From Marivirga arenosa (GTDB taxonomy: Bacteria; Bacteroidota; Bacteroidia; Cytophagales; Cyclobacteriaceae): a stretch of DNA of 64,000 nt. The stretch lies in the NCBI RefSeq assembly GCF_030503875.2, contig NZ_CP129968.2, forward strand, positions 2,506,001 through 2,570,000. Reading direction: 5' to 3'. Numbering within the stretch: the first letter of the stretch is position 1; every line of letters begins with the position of its first letter. Shown here piece after piece: positions 63,606 to 64,000 of the stretch. Below the pieces are notes generated by a model that saw only the letters and a list, made by a program, of their open reading frames with translations, was not told where the DNA came from and made no database searches. The position numbers and the translations under genes were made by a program.

Positions 63606-63938
63606 ATGACTTTAGGCAACCATATCGCCACTTTACGCAAGAATAAAAAAATATCACAGCAAGAGCTGGGCAAGCTTGCTGGCACCTCTGGCGATCTCAT
63701 TGGGCGCTATGAAAGAGATGAGGTAAAACCCTCTATTGATGTGGTCATTAAGATAGCTGATGCATTAAATGTATCACTCGACTTCCTTGTAGGTAAAACT
63801 GATCTTGAGCTCGATACTGATGCACTAAAAAGGCTGGAACTGATTTCTAAACTCCCGCAGGAAGAAAAAAAACAACTACTACACGTTATCGATGCACTTC
63901 TAAGAGATTTTAACGCTAAAAAAGCTTATGCTTTATGA
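63606..63938 (+). CDS. Cro/C1-type regulator (copy 2)
   Basis: Identical to the regulator at 55860-56192. With two copies of repressor and operators, the units would regulate each other. Confidence 0.9.
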   Translation: MTLGNHIATLRKNKKISQQELGKLAGTSGDLIGRYERDEVKPSIDVVIKIADALNVSLDFLVGKTDLELDTDALKRLELISKLPQEEKKQLLHVIDALLRDFNAKKAYAL

Positions 63939-64000
63939 GGACTAAAATTGAAGAGTTCAATGGCACTCATGTTTCTATTCGTTTTTTCCCAGATTCAGAA
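63935..64000 (+). CDS. Small protein coupled to the XRE regulator (copy 2, partial)
   Basis: The first 22 codons match the protein at 56189-56449; the window ends inside the gene. Confidence 0.65.
   Translation, partial: MRTKIEEFNGTHVSIRFFPDSE

Larger units (their letters stand above)
57779..64000. repeat. Right copy of the direct repeat, running off the window
   Basis: Matches 50033-56254 with an offset of 7746 bp and continues to the final base. It contains a second full set of unit genes. How many more copies follow cannot be seen. Confidence 0.95.

Noticed and set aside
49102..64000. The repeat as a possible CRISPR or integron array
   Set aside because: No short regular repeats with spacers are present and the recombinases are not recognisably integron integrases; the repeat unit is 7.7 kb with full genes.

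Overview
The window looks like a chromosomal segment of an AT-rich marine Bacteroidota, most likely order Cytophagales (a Marivirga-like genome is my guess from gene content, not a database result). The signs are a type IX secretion C-terminal sorting domain on a 1371-residue Kelch protein, many lipoproteins with short lipoboxes, Bacteroidota-type promoter elements (TAnnTTTG), topoisomerase IV genes in the order parE-parC, and Bacteroidota-style Rhs tips that begin MGCLKL.

Regions 1-12.2 kb and 15.3-45.6 kb are mostly ordinary chromosome. They hold an SDR oxidoreductase, a concentrative nucleoside transporter, RsmE, a sensor histidine kinase, a large zinc metalloprotease and a TrpF-like protein that has lost its catalytic residues. 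These are followed by an OhrR-like/glutathione peroxidase/DoxX operon with a perfect palindromic operator, a SanA-like protein, a TrmH-family methyltransferase, ParC and ParE. Next come a sterol desaturase/lipoprotein/HAMP-GAF-PAS/transglutaminase run, then alanine racemase beside a Cys-His-Asn protein and an ATP-grasp ligase, a class A penicillin-binding protein, a cyclophilin and an ABC-F ATPase. Two genes here are broken: a partial gene at the left edge, and a DUF5018/TIG-type lipoprotein cut by an in-frame stop.

Around 12.4-15.3 kb there is a scar: a duplicated tail of the TrpF-like gene, a ParE/RelE-type toxin-antitoxin pair next to the last codons of a tyrosine recombinase, and an IS1380-type element between two IS3-like remnants.

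The most unusual part is 45.8-64 kb. A block of at least 6.2 kb (50033-56254) recurs at 57779-64000 with a period of 7746 bp, and the second copy runs off the window. The shared block encodes the 5' end of an orphan Rhs tip, a 71-73 residue protein, a GC-rich structured non-coding segment, a ParE-type toxin-antitoxin pair, two overlapping tyrosine recombinases, a P-loop ATPase, and a divergent Cro/C1-type repressor with palindromic operators. What differs between units is the Rhs C-terminal toxin and its overlapping downstream partner: an HNH-like nuclease tip with a two-CxxC partner in one, and an unrecognised tip with a membrane-anchored partner in the other. A decayed older unit (conserved hairpin, toxin, antitoxin, recombinase C-terminus in the same order) lies at 45.8-46.8 kb and is followed by an rve-type transposase; a still smaller remnant lies near 13 kb. 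I read this as a mobile, tandemly accumulating element that carries interchangeable Rhs toxin/immunity cassettes. Mobility, cassette exchange and toxicity are inferences. No tRNA, rRNA or CRISPR array was seen.
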